Origin: Terramyces sp. JEL0728
Taxonomy: Eukaryota > Chytridiomycota > Chytridiomycetes > Rhizophydiales > Terramycetaceae
Reading direction: 5' to 3'
Length of the DNA stretch: 64,000 bases
Assembly: GCA_027603945.1 (NCBI GenBank)
Contig: JADIIU010000046.1
Span: 35,367-99,366, forward strand
The first letter of the stretch is position 1. Each line of letters begins with the position of its first letter. This document shows, piece after piece, positions 13,036-23,527 of this stretch. The position numbers and the translations under genes are program-made. Below the pieces are notes generated by a model. The model was not told the origin of the DNA. It worked only from the letters and a program-made list of their open reading frames with translations, and did no database searches.

Positions 13036-13189
13036 ATCACGTGATATTTTAGGTGAATGCTTGAGCTGCGACGAAACAAAGTCGATTTAAGAATATTGAA
13101 GGAAGCTTGAAAGGCAATCTTTGGTGGACAGTAAGTTTAATTGATGATGTTAGAAACAGATCCTAGGTCTAGCATTCGATAATCACGTG
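13036..13189. promoter_or_regulatory. Two AATCACGTG elements in a divergent promoter
   Basis: CACGTG hexamers at 13038-13043 and 13184-13189, both inside AATCACGTG. They sit 55 nt and 45 nt from the start codons of the ankyrin-like gene (-) and the rhodanese gene (+). The palindrome is the binding site of fungal bHLH factors such as Cbf1 and Ino2/4. The placement suggests one site per gene; binding is inferred. Confidence 0.45.
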
Positions 13190-13234
13190 GCTTGTTGTTT
13201 CTTGATTTTTTTTGTTTGAAATGTTTGACTTGCC

Positions 13235-14695
13235 ATGAAGGAAAGGAAGCAGCTGGAGGAATTGAAAAAGAAACTTGAAAAGTATGTCAAGAAAAACAAG
13301 ACAGAGAAAATCAAAAAATATGAGTTGAAGATTAAGCAAATGGAAAAGGAATTGAAGAAACTAAGAAAGCGGGAAGGAAAGGAGCAAGTTGCCAGCAAGG
13401 AAAATCTCAATTCCAAAGACAAGCAAATTGAAAACGGAGAAAAAGCTCTGTTTCAAACGGAACCAACAAGAGAAAATCTGCATTTGTTCACCACTACTTT
13501 TGATGGCCATCCACTTCAATCGCTTGCTCCGCTATCTGTTACCCAGCTGGCATACCAATCAGGAATCACTTTATTGCTGTTTTATGCCTATGTTGAACCA
13601 GAATGGACACCAGAGGAGCATCAAGAAGCTTTAAAATGGGCAGAGAAAGTAGGAACCAAACACGAAATGACTGGAAGATTAAGAATAGCAAAGGAAGGGT
13701 TTAATGGTACAATGACAGGACCATCAAACCAACTGCGGCTGTTTTGTCAAGCAATGAGGGAATGGAAACCAAAGATATTTGCTCAAACTGATTTCAAACT
13801 GACTGACGATTTGCCAAAAGGACAAGCATTCCCTGCTTTAAAAGTATTTCCAGTAACGGAAATTGTCAACTATGGACTAGCAGAAAAACAACCATCGTTA
13901 AAGAACGGCGGAGTACATTTGAATGCAGTGGATTATCACAAAAAGATGGAAGAAGCAAATACAGTAATCATTGATGTTAGAAATACATATGAGGCAGTCA
14001 TTGGTAATTTGTTTTTCATTTTAGGCAGATTTAATCCACCTGAAGGCGGAGCTGAATACATTGATCCAAAGATGAGGGTATCTACAGAATTCCCAGAATG
14101 GGTAGACAAGATGAAGCCCAAGTTACAGGGAAAGCAGATTATGATGTTTTGCACTGGCGGTATTAGATGTGAACGAGCCTCAGCTTTACTCAGAGAAAAG
14201 GGATTGGACAATATATACCAAATGCAAGGCGGAATTCACAGATACCTCGAACATTTCAATGAAGATGGAGGGTAATTTGGTTTTTATCTAGTCACTGGAT
14301 TGGAAAGAATTATACTTTTGACAAGCGGTTTGCACACGGAGCCAAAAACAGTGATATCAACTCAACCTGTTTGGCTTGTGACAAACCATGGGATAAATAC
14401 AGAGGAAACAAGCGATGCCCAGGCTGCAGAGTAACTCTTGTTAACCCAGGTGCCATTGCTAATCTGCGATGACTGTCAAGCTAAAAACAAGGAGAAAGAC
14501 ACAGTCTGCCATTTATGCAAAGAACAAAACATTAAACCGCAGCTAAGCAATAGGGAAAAGAGGCTGCATGACAAGCAAGCTGTTAAGCTCAAGCCTGAGT
14601 GTGGTGTCTGTGGAGAGGTTTTCAAGAGTAGAAATGCGTTATTCAAGCATCTGCAGGAATCTGGTCACCAGGATCGCAAAGCTAAAAAGAAATAA
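13235..14695 (+). CDS. TSTD2: Rhodanese-domain protein, TSTD2-like, with zinc finger
   Basis: Predicted sulfurtransferase, possibly acting in tRNA thiolation or uridine modification like bacterial TrhO/YceA relatives. Exons 13235-14003, 14025-14271, 14292-14430, 14450-14695 (introns 21, 20, 19 nt) give 466 aa. A lysine-rich coiled-coil head is followed by the acylphosphatase-like YceA region and a rhodanese domain whose active-site loop is MFCTGGIRCERA (catalytic Cys, at about 14150-14185). Then come two CxxC pairs (CLACDKPW and CPGC, then CDDC and CHLC) and a C2H2 finger (CGVCGEVFKSRN...HLQESGH). The 21-nt intron 14004-14024 is in frame and stop-free, and would add seven residues if retained. 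The long C-terminal metal-binding tail matches TSTD2 rather than bacterial forms. Confidence 0.85.
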
Positions 14696-14814
14696 ATCTG
14701 GTTGTAGTAAATTTTCTGGTATGCAAGGCAGTAACTGCCACTGAATGGCCAAGGTTGCTGATATAAGCCATATCGCTAGAAGAAAGGTGACTCGAATTTT
14801 TTCTGGAAAACAAA

Positions 14815-15577
14815 ATGAGAATTTCACAACCAGTAGCATCAATCAAACTCACCAATGTCTCTGTAGTAAAACTAAAAAAAGGCGGAAAGCGCTTCGAAAT
14901 CGCATGCTACAAAAATAAAGTCCTCGAGTACCGCAACAAACTGGAAAAAGACTTGGACAATGTTCTACAAATCGAGCAAGTGTATTTGAACGTAAGCAAA
15001 GGACAAGTAGCATCGAAAGACGAGCTGAATAAATGTTTCGGCACAACCAATCTGAACGAAATTATCACTCTTATTTTGGAAAAAGGCGAATTGCAAGTTG
15101 GAGAGAAAGAGAGGAACCAGCAGTTGGAGAATTTACAAAAGGATGTTGCTAATACTATTGCGGAAAAGACTGTTAACCCTACTACAAAGCGGCCGTATAC
15201 TGCGACAATGATTGAAAAAGTGTTGCAGGATATTCATTTTAACATCAATCCAAACAAGAATGTTAAACAGTCTGCTTTGGATGGGATAAGAATGATTCAA
15301 GAATCCAACGTTATTCCGATAGCTAGAGGTACATTCAATTAACCCAGTGCAAATGAAAGTGCGGGTGTTTATGGGGTCGAAAGAAGCAAAGAAAATCAAA
15401 GACAAAATCAAGGAATTAGTGGTTTCTATTGATAATGAGGAAATGACGGACGATTATGAGATGGAAGGGATAATAGATCCTGGCAATTTCAAAATATTGA
15501 ATGAATTGGTGTCAAAGGAAAGCAAAGGAAAAGGCGTCGTTGAAGTATTGGGGCTGAATGACATCTCTGATTTATAA
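14815..15577 (+). CDS. SBDS: SBDS/Sdo1 ribosome maturation factor
   Basis: Works with the GTPase EFL1 to remove eIF6/Tif6 from pre-60S subunits, in the cytoplasm. Exons 14815-15328 and 15348-15577 (intron 19 nt, gtacattcaattaacccag) give 247 aa, the usual family length. The N-terminal FYSH domain contains GKRFEIACYKNKV and NVSKGQVA. The middle helical domain has VNPTTKRPYT, and the C-terminal ferredoxin-like domain ends the protein (IDPGNFKILNELV). Splicing restores the join IARVQMKVRVF. The start is 119 nt after the TSTD2 stop. Confidence 0.96.
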
Positions 15578-15668
15578 TATATATCTATTACTATTCGTGG
15601 GCTCTTGGAACTCAGTATGCCAACTCTCATAGACACAAATACTTTAAAGTCGGCAAAATATCTCTTTA

Positions 15669-16996
15669 TCAGTTATAATTTTGATAATTTGGGTAACCTT
15701 GTTGTTGATTTGCGCCGTAGATGGATGATGTTCGCTTAGAGAACGTGCTTTCAGGTCTACCTTCGTATCGGGGCTGATTAGGATATTGCTGATACATAGA
15801 GTCAGTTGCGTACTGAGAGTCGGTTGCCATTGTCATTCTATTTGGGTCATAACTTCCAATTGGCCCAATACAAGCTAATGGGAATGTACCTTCTTTTTGA
15901 GAGTTCAAATTAAACCCAATACCTACGATTAATTATGGTTACCCCATCCGTCGTCAAACTTTTCTCTAATTACAACATGGTCGCCAACTTCAAGGGTTAA
16001 TTCGTCAAACAAATTGGCTTGATACTCGAATACACATTCTAAAGTTTCTTCTTCTGGTTGGCCAGCCATTGGACCTGGGGGAGGAATATTGCTAGATTTG
16101 GATGCTGTAGGTGCAGTGCTGGTCTTTTTTCTAGAAGCTATAAATAACATGGCACTAAATACTGCAATCAAAGCCAATCCAAATGCAGCCCCACCAATAA
16201 CTATAGGAGATAATACACTGCTATTTGACGAGGATGCATTCTGTGCAGAAGAGGTTGTGGAAGACTGTGGAGTAACGACAGCTGCACCGTTAATGCCAGT
16301 GTTGTTACTTGCTGCATTGTCTCCTGAACCTGAAACTGGCGATGCTGGTGTTGAAGCTGGCGCTGAAGCTACAGTAGCAGCAGTAGCACCAATAGTTAAT
16401 GGAGAGTTTGGATCACAGCACAGTGCACTCTTTTGCGCATTGCAATAAGCAGTAGACAATGTTTGAGCATCAGACCCTGTGAAACCACAAGGTGCCTTAG
16501 CATCAGTTCCAAACGCTCTAATACACCCAGTAGTAGGAGCACCAGCTTGGAAGGTGGTGTAAGATTGGAAATATTGCGGCATGTTGAATTGCGAAAGCGA
16601 ACATCCTTTTTGTGGGAAAATTGTATTTTCTAAATATCCCAGCGCTGTATTAACTGTATCTTGACACAATGTTGGCGGTGGTGGTAATCCAGAGTTGCAC
16701 GGTTGGTAGCTGTTGAACATTGCGTAACCACAGGCAAATGAAATTGCATAGGAAACCGGTTGAGTTCCCACTGCCGGCCACTTTGGGCACACTGCTGAAT
16801 TCATGTTGAACACTCCGCTCCCCAATACGTAGGCATCGAATGATTTAACGTCGCTATACAAGTTAAAGTGGGGCATCAATAAAGAGTATGCTAATATTAA
16901 TTATAGTGTACAGTCCAACTCTGGGCAGGCCTTTGTTCCCTTTAGCGAGAAACACTGTTGCGCATTGACGTCAAGTATAAGTAGTATTGAAAACAT
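15669..16996 (-). CDS. SH3-tailed single-pass membrane protein, paralog 1
   Basis: First of three tandem paralogs. Exons 16996-16912, 16890-15943, 15922-15669 (introns 21 and 20 nt) give 428 aa. A short hydrophobic N-terminus (MFSILLILDVNA) is taken as a signal peptide. The ectodomain of about 160 residues has a conserved cysteine pattern (CPEL, CPKW, FACGY, LCQDTV, GC, PCGF, CCDP). A Ser/Ala/Thr-rich stalk, one TM helix (VIGGAAFGLALIAVF), and a cytosolic SH3 domain (ALYDY-like VFEYQANLFDELTLEVGDH, ending at about residue 360) follow. The tail is Tyr/Gln-rich. The architecture is like fungal cell-surface sensors feeding polarity or MAPK signalling; ligand unknown. The intron after DDGWG is at the same position as in paralog 3. 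Confidence 0.8.
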
Positions 16997-17368
16997 TCTA
17001 TAAATTTTGAAAACTTGGTTTGAAGTCGTCAATGGCTTTTGTGCAACCAAGCCGCAAAAATTTGAAACGGATTGAGCCATTTCGATTGTTTATTGGTTCC
17101 CGATTGGTGACGAGAACAATGAGAAATGATATTATATCTGTCTTTATAATTCAATTTTCAAGTGCCTCTAGTAATTTCGTTTAGGCATAAATTTCGGAAT
17201 CCCCAAAAAAATTAACCCTTTGAAGATTCAATGGCCGAGATGCCAAGCAGTCAATCTGAATGTAATCGCTCCACAGAGATTCTAGATATAGTAGAATAAA
17301 TAGTTTATTGCGATAAATCTAGCAATATCAGATATGTATCCAGCATAGCAGATATTCAGGTCCATCGC
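16997..17368. other. Intergenic, SH3 paralogs 1 and 2
   Basis: 372 nt, AT-rich, between the start of paralog 1 and the stop of paralog 2. I see no coding frame, tRNA or repeat in it. Presumably the promoter of paralog 1 and the 3' flank of paralog 2. Confidence 0.4.
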
Positions 17369-18560
17369 TCAGCAATACTGTCCAACATGCGCGAGTGGGA
17401 AAATCCCTCCTCGAATTGAAGTCAGGTTCATTCCCTTTGCCCATCCATCGTCGTATTTCATCTCAACCTCAATATAATCGCCTGGTTCTATAATTACAAA
17501 TAGTTTACCAAGGTACAATTCATCATCCATTGTAGGTACGTATTCATACAACACTTGCAGAATTTCTTTTTCAGAATCGATTTCTGGCTTTCTACTCTGT
17601 TTATGTAGCAGCAACCCTGTAACCACTGCAAGAACAATCAGAAAGCAAATTCCAACCATGCCAAACCCCACGATTATAGAATGCGAATCGCTAGAGTCGG
17701 GAGTTCGATTTGCGCTTGTAGGTTGCGGGTTAAAAGTATCTGGATCTTCCAGTGGTGCAGTTATTACTACAGGAGCTATGGCAGGGACGTGTGTTCCAAC
17801 ACCAGGCTGAACATTAGTCACTAGATCGATATCTCCGGGTATATTGGAGACAGACGCAGTACCAAGCGTGTTTGACAAAAGGTCGCCGTTAGTTGTATGT
17901 ACAGTATTAGGAGGAATTGTAGGACCAAGCAATCTCTGGCCAAACTCACTTGCAGTTTCAGTAGATGCTTGCGGTTTTAATCTTGGCGATCCAGAACAAC
18001 ATTTAGGCTGATTCTGCACTTGCTGGCAGAAATCGTTCTTCAGCTGATCATTCGGTAACCCTAAATCAACAAAAATTACCACACGGAAGCGTATTTTCAT
18101 CGCCAATAGCAAATACACATCCACTAGTAGGAGCGTTATTCAGAAAGGATCGGAACTGCCCAAATGCCCGATCGTATTCTTGCATATTACACTGTTTTGG
18201 AATCAAGTACCTTGTTTTCAAGTACAACAGTGCAGTTGCAATCGTTTGCTGACATACCACTGGAGAAGCTGGCTTAAGGTTACAGCTAGGACTGAGTGTA
18301 ATGTAATAAGCACAGGAGAACGAAATTGGGTATGGGATTGGATCGTTGCCAATCGATGGCCAAGTAGGGCAAGCGCTTTCCATATTAAACACTTGTCTTC
18401 TAGATACAAATGCGTCGAATCCAGCTATATTAGTGAAATGCATTTTTTCAGTCGAATTCGACGGAATGTTTACGGAATAGTCCTTGTACACCGAACAAAG
18501 TTTTGAATCTTTGAGTGCAATGCATTTGGTAGATATACCCGATACGAGTACTGAAATCAT
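17369..18560 (-). CDS. SH3-tailed single-pass membrane protein, paralog 2
   Basis: Exons 18560-18080, 18060-17509, 17487-17369 (introns 19 and 21 nt) give 383 aa. Signal peptide MISVLVSGISTKC; ATG 18560 was chosen because it aligns with the start of paralog 3, although an upstream in-frame ATG exists. The ectodomain shares CPTWPSIGNDP, SFSCAYY and LPCG with its neighbours. A Pro/Thr-rich stalk leads to a TM helix (GMVGICFLIVLAVVTG) and an SH3 domain (LYEYVPTMDDELYL / EPGDYIEVEMK). The 21-nt in-frame intron 17488-17508 splits the SH3 domain at the same place and phase as an intron in paralog 3. The C-terminal tail of the other two copies is missing: it ends just after the SH3 fold. Confidence 0.8.
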
Positions 18561-18802
18561 GCAATATCGGCAAGAATTCCAGAGTTTTTTTTGAAATGGT
18601 CCGTGTCCAATGTTGTGTAACCTCATGATGGTCGCCAAAGACTTACAAGTTAAGCGTATTGCTTACCGCTGGTTAATCATCTGACAGAAGCAATCGAACC
18701 TGGATCCTCACTGGTATTAGTATGTACAACAGTTGCGCATGTGAAACCCCAATTTCGGCCTGCTCACTCATTGGTACACCTTTCAAAAACAATGTAGTAC
18801 AT

Positions 18803-20171
18803 TTATTGAATTTGATAACCTTGACTGTCAGCGTATATAGATGATGTTCTCTTTGAAAACATACTTTCTCTGGGATCAACGTTGAATCTAGGTTGATCGC
18901 CATACTGAGACTGATCTCCATATTGGGAATCTGTCATCATAGTCATTCTATTGTTGCTTCCAATTGGTGCGACACAGGCAATTGGGAAAGTGCCATCTTT
19001 TTGAGTATTGACGTTGTATCCAAGAGCTAATGTCAACTATATCCTTACCCCAGCCGTCGTCAAATCTTTCTTTAATTACAACATGATCTCCAACAGCTAA
19101 AGTTAGTATTTGGTTTACTGAGTGTAAGCTCGTCAAACAAGTTGGCAGTGTATTCGTAAATTGCTTCAAGAGTTTCTTCTTGAGGAACTTCTTTTGGTAA
19201 ATTGTTGGATTGCTGAACTGGACTTTCTGGTGCTTTTTTACGTCCCATGAAAATCAGAGAACAGATAAGAATAGCCACCAGAGCAGCTCCAAACGCACTT
19301 GCACCAATGATTAATGGATTGACAGTAGAATTGGTCGCTCCTGATGTTGAATCTGCAGCCTTGGAGGTAGTGGCTGGTGTATTAGCGCTTTGTTGTACAG
19401 GTGCGTTGTTCAGTACTGGCTCAGTAGGAGTAAGGGAGGAGGTAACGTCTGGGATAGTTGAGTTGGTAGCATCAACAGTAGCTGAAGGTGCAGCGGCAGA
19501 AACAGCAGATTTTGGTGCTGAAGCAACCGCGCCGAAATTAGCGCCAGGAGTTCCAAGGGCTAGCACAGGGTTAGCTGCACAGCAAAGTGGTTTGTTTCCA
19601 TTTTGAGTGCAGTAGTTGCTTTTCAATGTTTGAGCATTAGGGCCAGTAAATCCTATCATTAATAAAAGGTACCGCATGGATAAGTCTTGAAATCAGTCTC
19701 TGAGCCAAACACTCTTTTACAATTGGATGTAGCGGCTTTGGAGTCAAAATCTATATAATTGGCATAAGCTTTTTTGTAGGCGTCCAGGTCGCACTTTTTT
19801 GGTACAAGATATTGGGATTGTAAATAGTTTAACGTGGTGTCTACAGTGTCTTTGCATAGCAATGGACTTGGCGGTTGGCCGTTGTTACATTGGGAAGAAA
19901 CCGCAGCGACATAACCGCATGCGAATGACACTGCAAATGGCATGGGGTCGTTGCCAACTGTTGTCCATGTTGGGCATATACTCGCCATGTTGAAAGCTAC
20001 TCTTTTTTCAATATAGTCTTCGAATCCAGCAAAGTCTGTGAAATAAGTAGTTTCTGCAGTCGAGTCAGGAACATACATCATGTAGTTTTTATATTCAGGG
20101 CAACGTTTTGTATCCTGGATTGAAATGCATTTGGTTTGAATGGTTGAGGCGAGTGCTAGAATAGCAATCAT
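18803..20171 (-). CDS. SH3-tailed single-pass membrane protein, paralog 3
   Basis: Exons 20171-19673, 19652-19119, 19096-19049, 19026-18803 (introns 20, 22, 22 nt) give 434 aa. Signal peptide MIAILALASTIQTKC, ectodomain with CPTWTTVGNDP and FACGY, Ser/Ala/Thr stalk, TM (VNPLIIGASAFGAALVAIL), then SH3. The SH3 is split by two introns, one with a perfect TACTAAC branch-like site, leaving a 48-nt exon. The tail (SKRTSSIYADSQGYQIQ) is nearly identical to that of paralog 1 and is Tyr-rich. The intron after PCG is shared with paralog 2 and the one after DDGWG with paralog 1. Role as for the other copies: a surface sensor linked to SH3 partners, inferred only from architecture. Confidence 0.8.
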
Positions 20172-20920
20172 TTTAGTCTATGTCTTTTTTGCAAGGTTGT
20201 TTCTGGGCTTTTATTTTCTGGGACTCTAAAGCTGCCGTTCCCAAAACGGAAGGTCATGGTAACACAGACGACGTGCTACTAATCAGCAACAGAACTGATG
20301 CGAATGAAGGGTATGGCGGTGGGTATTATTAGACAATTCATAGTCTATCCATCCTGCTAACATGAACCGCACGAACCCTAGATTTGTCTGTACTGCAGCC
20401 TCAGTTGCCTATCTACTCACAACTGCCGATCTACTCTGCCAAACTATGGAACGTCTCATTTCTTTCAAACTCAGGATGGACTGTCCAAGATGTGCTTCCC
20501 ATTCTGTCCAAGATGTGCTTTTCATTCTGTCCAAGATGTGCTTTTCATTCTGTCCAAGATGTGCTTCCATTCAGTCCAAGATGTGCTTCCATTCAGTCCA
20601 AGATGTGCTTCCATTCAGTCCAAGATGTGCTTCCCATTCTGTCAAATCAGCAGCTTAAATCACACCGCATCTAATAGGAGAGGCATCTACCCTGCCAAGT
20701 CCTGCAGCATAAATAACAACAGTATAAATAAGAATCTTTCCGCACATGTCAAAACCATCCTGCTGAATTCAGTAACCCCAGCAGAGAAAAAGTGCTCTAC
20801 TACCACATGATAAGCACCGTGTATCCAAATAATGGTATGCCATTGTTCCTTCCACCAGTAATACAAAAAATTTCGAAAAGCTTCTGAGCCAACGAAAATT
20901 ATTCTTTCCTCGTACAAAAA
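20172..20920. other. Intergenic between SH3 paralog 3 and carrier
   Basis: 749 nt between divergent genes. It holds a tandem repeat (20483-20640) and no convincing gene. The open frames that cross it on the plus strand only read the repeat in three phases. Confidence 0.5.
20483..20640. repeat. Tandem 22/23-nt repeat, 7 copies
   Basis: Seven head-to-tail units starting gtccaagatgtgctt, in two variants: 23 nt (ending cccattct or ttcattct; units 1, 2, 3 and 7) and 22 nt (ending ccattca; units 4-6). Units start at 20483, 20506, 20529, 20552, 20574, 20596 and 20618. The variants are grouped, as expected from local unit duplication. Confidence 0.9.
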
Positions 20921-21816
20921 ATGAAATACCAGTCATTGGATTTTGAAGAATTAAGAAAACATATACCTCTGCCCTCGTTTGAACAGTTTATAGCAGGAGC
21001 ATGCTCCGGTGTAGCCCAAGTAACAGCTGGACATCCCTTCGATACGGTTAAAGTACCTAAAGTTTAATGGTAGACTAGAATGCAAGTATCGACAGCGTTT
21101 CATTCGCCTCTAGATTGTCTAATACAAACTGTAAAACATGAAGGATTTTTTGGACTTTATAAAGGAATGACTGCACCAATTGTAGGAGTTGCTTTTGTAA
21201 ATTCAGGTGCTTTCTACTAATCATAGTGCTATTCACTTCAAATGCGTGGTTCAAGGGTTTGTTTGAAAAGAAGGAACTGGAATTAAGCGAAATATATTTA
21301 TCTGGTGGATGTGCGGGCATGGTGTCCGCGTTTGTAGCTAGTCCGATTGAAATGATTAAAATCCGGCTGCAAGCATCTAGGACAGTCGGGAATCATTTAA
21401 AGCCTGCGCAAGTGGTCAAACAATTGCTTAAAGAGTTTGGAGTGAGGGGATTGTATCGAGGACTGGGAATCACGCTGATTAAAGAGTTTCCAGCCAACGC
21501 AGCTTATTATACCGGATTTGAAATTTCAAAAAGACAGCTGGAAAAGAATGGGGTTCCTGGTATTTTCGACTACATGCTGTCCGGATCGTTTGCAGGTATT
21601 TGCTACTGGACCGCCTGTTACCCTATTGATGTTGTAAAAGCAAGAATACAGCAGAGATCGGATATATCAACTTCAATATGGCGAAATGTTGTAGATTTGT
21701 ACCACAAAGGTGGAATTGGCGCTTTCACCAGAGGATATAAGCCCAGTTTGATGCGTACCATTCCTTCTTCGGCTGCCACGTTTACTGTTTATGAACTGGT
21801 AATTAATAATATATAA
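20921..21816 (+). CDS. Mitochondrial carrier (SLC25 family)
   Basis: Six-TM solute carrier of the inner mitochondrial membrane. Exons 20921-21052, 21074-21206, 21227-21816 (introns 21 and 20 nt) give 284 aa. The three signature motifs are PFDTVKTRMQ (first intron right after the Lys), SPIEMIKIRLQ and YPIDVVKARIQ. The short N-terminus and overall pattern (GLYKGM, RTIPSSAATFTVYE) resemble the carnitine/acylcarnitine, ornithine and basic amino acid carriers (SLC25A20/15/29); the substrate is not decided. Intron 21207-21226 starts GTGC, an uncommon 5' site here. Confidence 0.88.
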
Positions 21817-21970
21817 TTTTGCTCTATATTATCAATCTACCGATTGCTGCTTGAATAATGATCCAGCTGTAACCAGTTGCAGCTGTTCCAGGGATAAACA
21901 TGGATGGCACGATAATCGTTGCGATTCTGTTACTCGAACGAGATTGAGTTTTTTCCTTGCAAATCTGTAA

Positions 21971-22294
21971 ATGTCTGCTCTAGCCAAAATAACTCTAGTC
22001 TCGCAAGGAAGCGCACTCCAATTAACAATCATAAGCGCATTCGGAAGCGTATTCCTAGTACTACTACACTAATATAGCTCTTCATGGGCGGGTTATATCA
22101 CGCTGAAATAGAAAAATTCGTAACCGGAAAACATCCACCTAAAGATCCGTTAGCTATTGCAAAAGCGTGTTATGTCGCTGCGTTCATTTATATGGGATTG
22201 TTTGCTTTTGGATTGTGTCAGGTAAGGCTAGGCTAATTAGAACTATGCGTGGAACAAAAAGAATAGGGATGCGAGTCGGTTTGGAGCAATTTAA
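21971..22294 (+). CDS. RNASEK: V-ATPase Vo subunit f / RNASEK homolog
   Basis: Small two-TM subunit of the proton-pumping V-ATPase (yeast subunit f, animal RNASEK). Exons 21971-22057, 22078-22221, 22241-22294 (introns 20 and 19 nt; the first is gtactactacactaatatag) give 94 aa, the family length. TM1 (LTIISAFGSVFLLFMGG), a short lumenal loop, and TM2 (AAFIYMGLFAFGLCQ) fit the family; LCQ aligns with FCQVRL of RNASEK. If the second intron is not removed the protein ends QVRLG at 22236, also family-like, so the C-terminus is uncertain. Too fragmented to be seen as an unspliced frame. Confidence 0.75.
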
Positions 22295-22627
22295 TAAAAT
22301 TATATGGAGTTTGGATTAGTTTATTCAATTGGTCATGATTTGCAGAATAGGAGATTGTCTGGTTTTGCAATCTCAGAGCATGGGATTAGATCGCTGGTGC
22401 TGGATAATCTGAGCGGTCCTGTGGGTATGGCTCTGTAGGGCAGTCTATCTACTTGAGTTGATGTTGCCGTTCCATCTACTTGAATTGATGTTGCCGTTCC
22501 ATCTACTTGAATTGATGTTGCCGTTCCATCAACCTGCCATCTCCATATCTCCAAATATTAATTTATACTGCATTTGTCGATTGGATGTATCCAACTTGAA
22601 TTTGGCAAGAATTATTCCATCCAAAAA
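22295..22627. other. Intergenic with 27-nt triplicate
   Basis: 333 nt upstream of STUB1. Contains three 27-nt tandem units (22447-22527). A minus-strand frame through them is regarded as chance. Confidence 0.4.
22447..22527. repeat. Tandem 27-nt repeat, 3 copies
   Basis: Three consecutive 27-nt units starting atctacttga(g/a)ttgatg, differing by one base. The 27-nt period is a multiple of 3, so all frames stay open; that explains the apparent peptide repeat on the minus strand. Confidence 0.85.
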
Positions 22628-23475
22628 ATGTCTGCAGACCTTCACAAACAACGAGGAAACCAACATTTCAGTGCAGGCAATTACGAAGAAGCCATAAAGG
22701 AATATACAACCGCAATAATTCATAACCCAACAGAACCAAAGTATTTTTCAAACCGTGCAATAGCTCATTTCAAATTTGATAATTACGAGCAATGCATTAA
22801 CGACTGTCAACGAACGATAGAGTTGGATCCAAGTGCTGTTAAAGCTTATTATTATGTATTTTCAGCTAATTTAGTATGCTGAAGCTCTATTGATTGCTCA
22901 TCCCAAACGAGCGAAACAAGCACTTGGATATTTACAAAAAGGTACCCGGAACTTAATGTAGCTTACGAGTTGGCTGTCAAGGATAGTGTTTATACTAGCA
23001 TTGGATTATCCATCACAGCAGCAATCAGGAATGCGCTGAAGAAAAGGTGGGAGAATGAAGATGTAGAGCGACGATTAAATGAGTCAGAAACTTTCAAATA
23101 TTTTTACAATTTGATTCAGGTGGATCAGAGTAGCGACGATAAACAGAAAAGATTGGATGAATTGGATTCGTTGCTAGCGAATTCAAAAGGACAAAAGAGA
23201 CATGTGCCAGAGAGTTTCTTTGGAATAGTATTTAGTGTTAATTCAGATTCATTTTGAAATTATGGTTGATCCTGTGATTACGCCAAGTGGGATGAGTTTT
23301 GATAGAGTAGAGATCCTACAGCATTTGCAAAATATTGGCAAGTTTGATCCGATTACACGGCAATTTTTGGACGAGGGTATGTTGATTCCTAATTACGCAT
23401 TAAAAGGTTCTTGCAATTAATATAGCTACGATTGATGAATTTGTGAGTAAGAATGGTTGGGCTGTAGATCATTAA
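22628..23475 (+). CDS. STUB1: STUB1/CHIP U-box E3 ubiquitin ligase
   Basis: Co-chaperone ligase that ubiquitinates Hsp70/Hsp90 clients. Exons 22628-22855, 22875-22941, 22962-23227, 23247-23406, 23426-23475 (introns 19, 20, 19, 19 nt) give 256 aa. The N-terminal TPR domain starts KQRGNQHFSAGNYEEAI, followed by a helical hairpin rich in charged residues, then a U-box (HFEIMVDPVITPSGMSFDR, then FDPITRQFL and NYALK). The C-terminus IDEFVSKNGWAVDH matches the CHIP ending. The last intron, gttcttgcaattaatatag, has an unusual GTTC start, but skipping it loses the family C-terminus. Confidence 0.93.
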
Positions 23476-23527
23476 TTGTCAATATAGAATATCATTTATT
23501 ACAGAAATTCAAGTTACATACGTATAA

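Noticed and set aside
17201..17300. tRNA-like stretch between SH3 paralogs
   Set aside because: No box B motif and no cloverleaf I could fold by eye.
22333..22554. Minus-strand frame with a repeated nine-residue unit
   Set aside because: The 27-nt DNA repeat makes any frame look periodic, and nothing outside the repeat looks coding.
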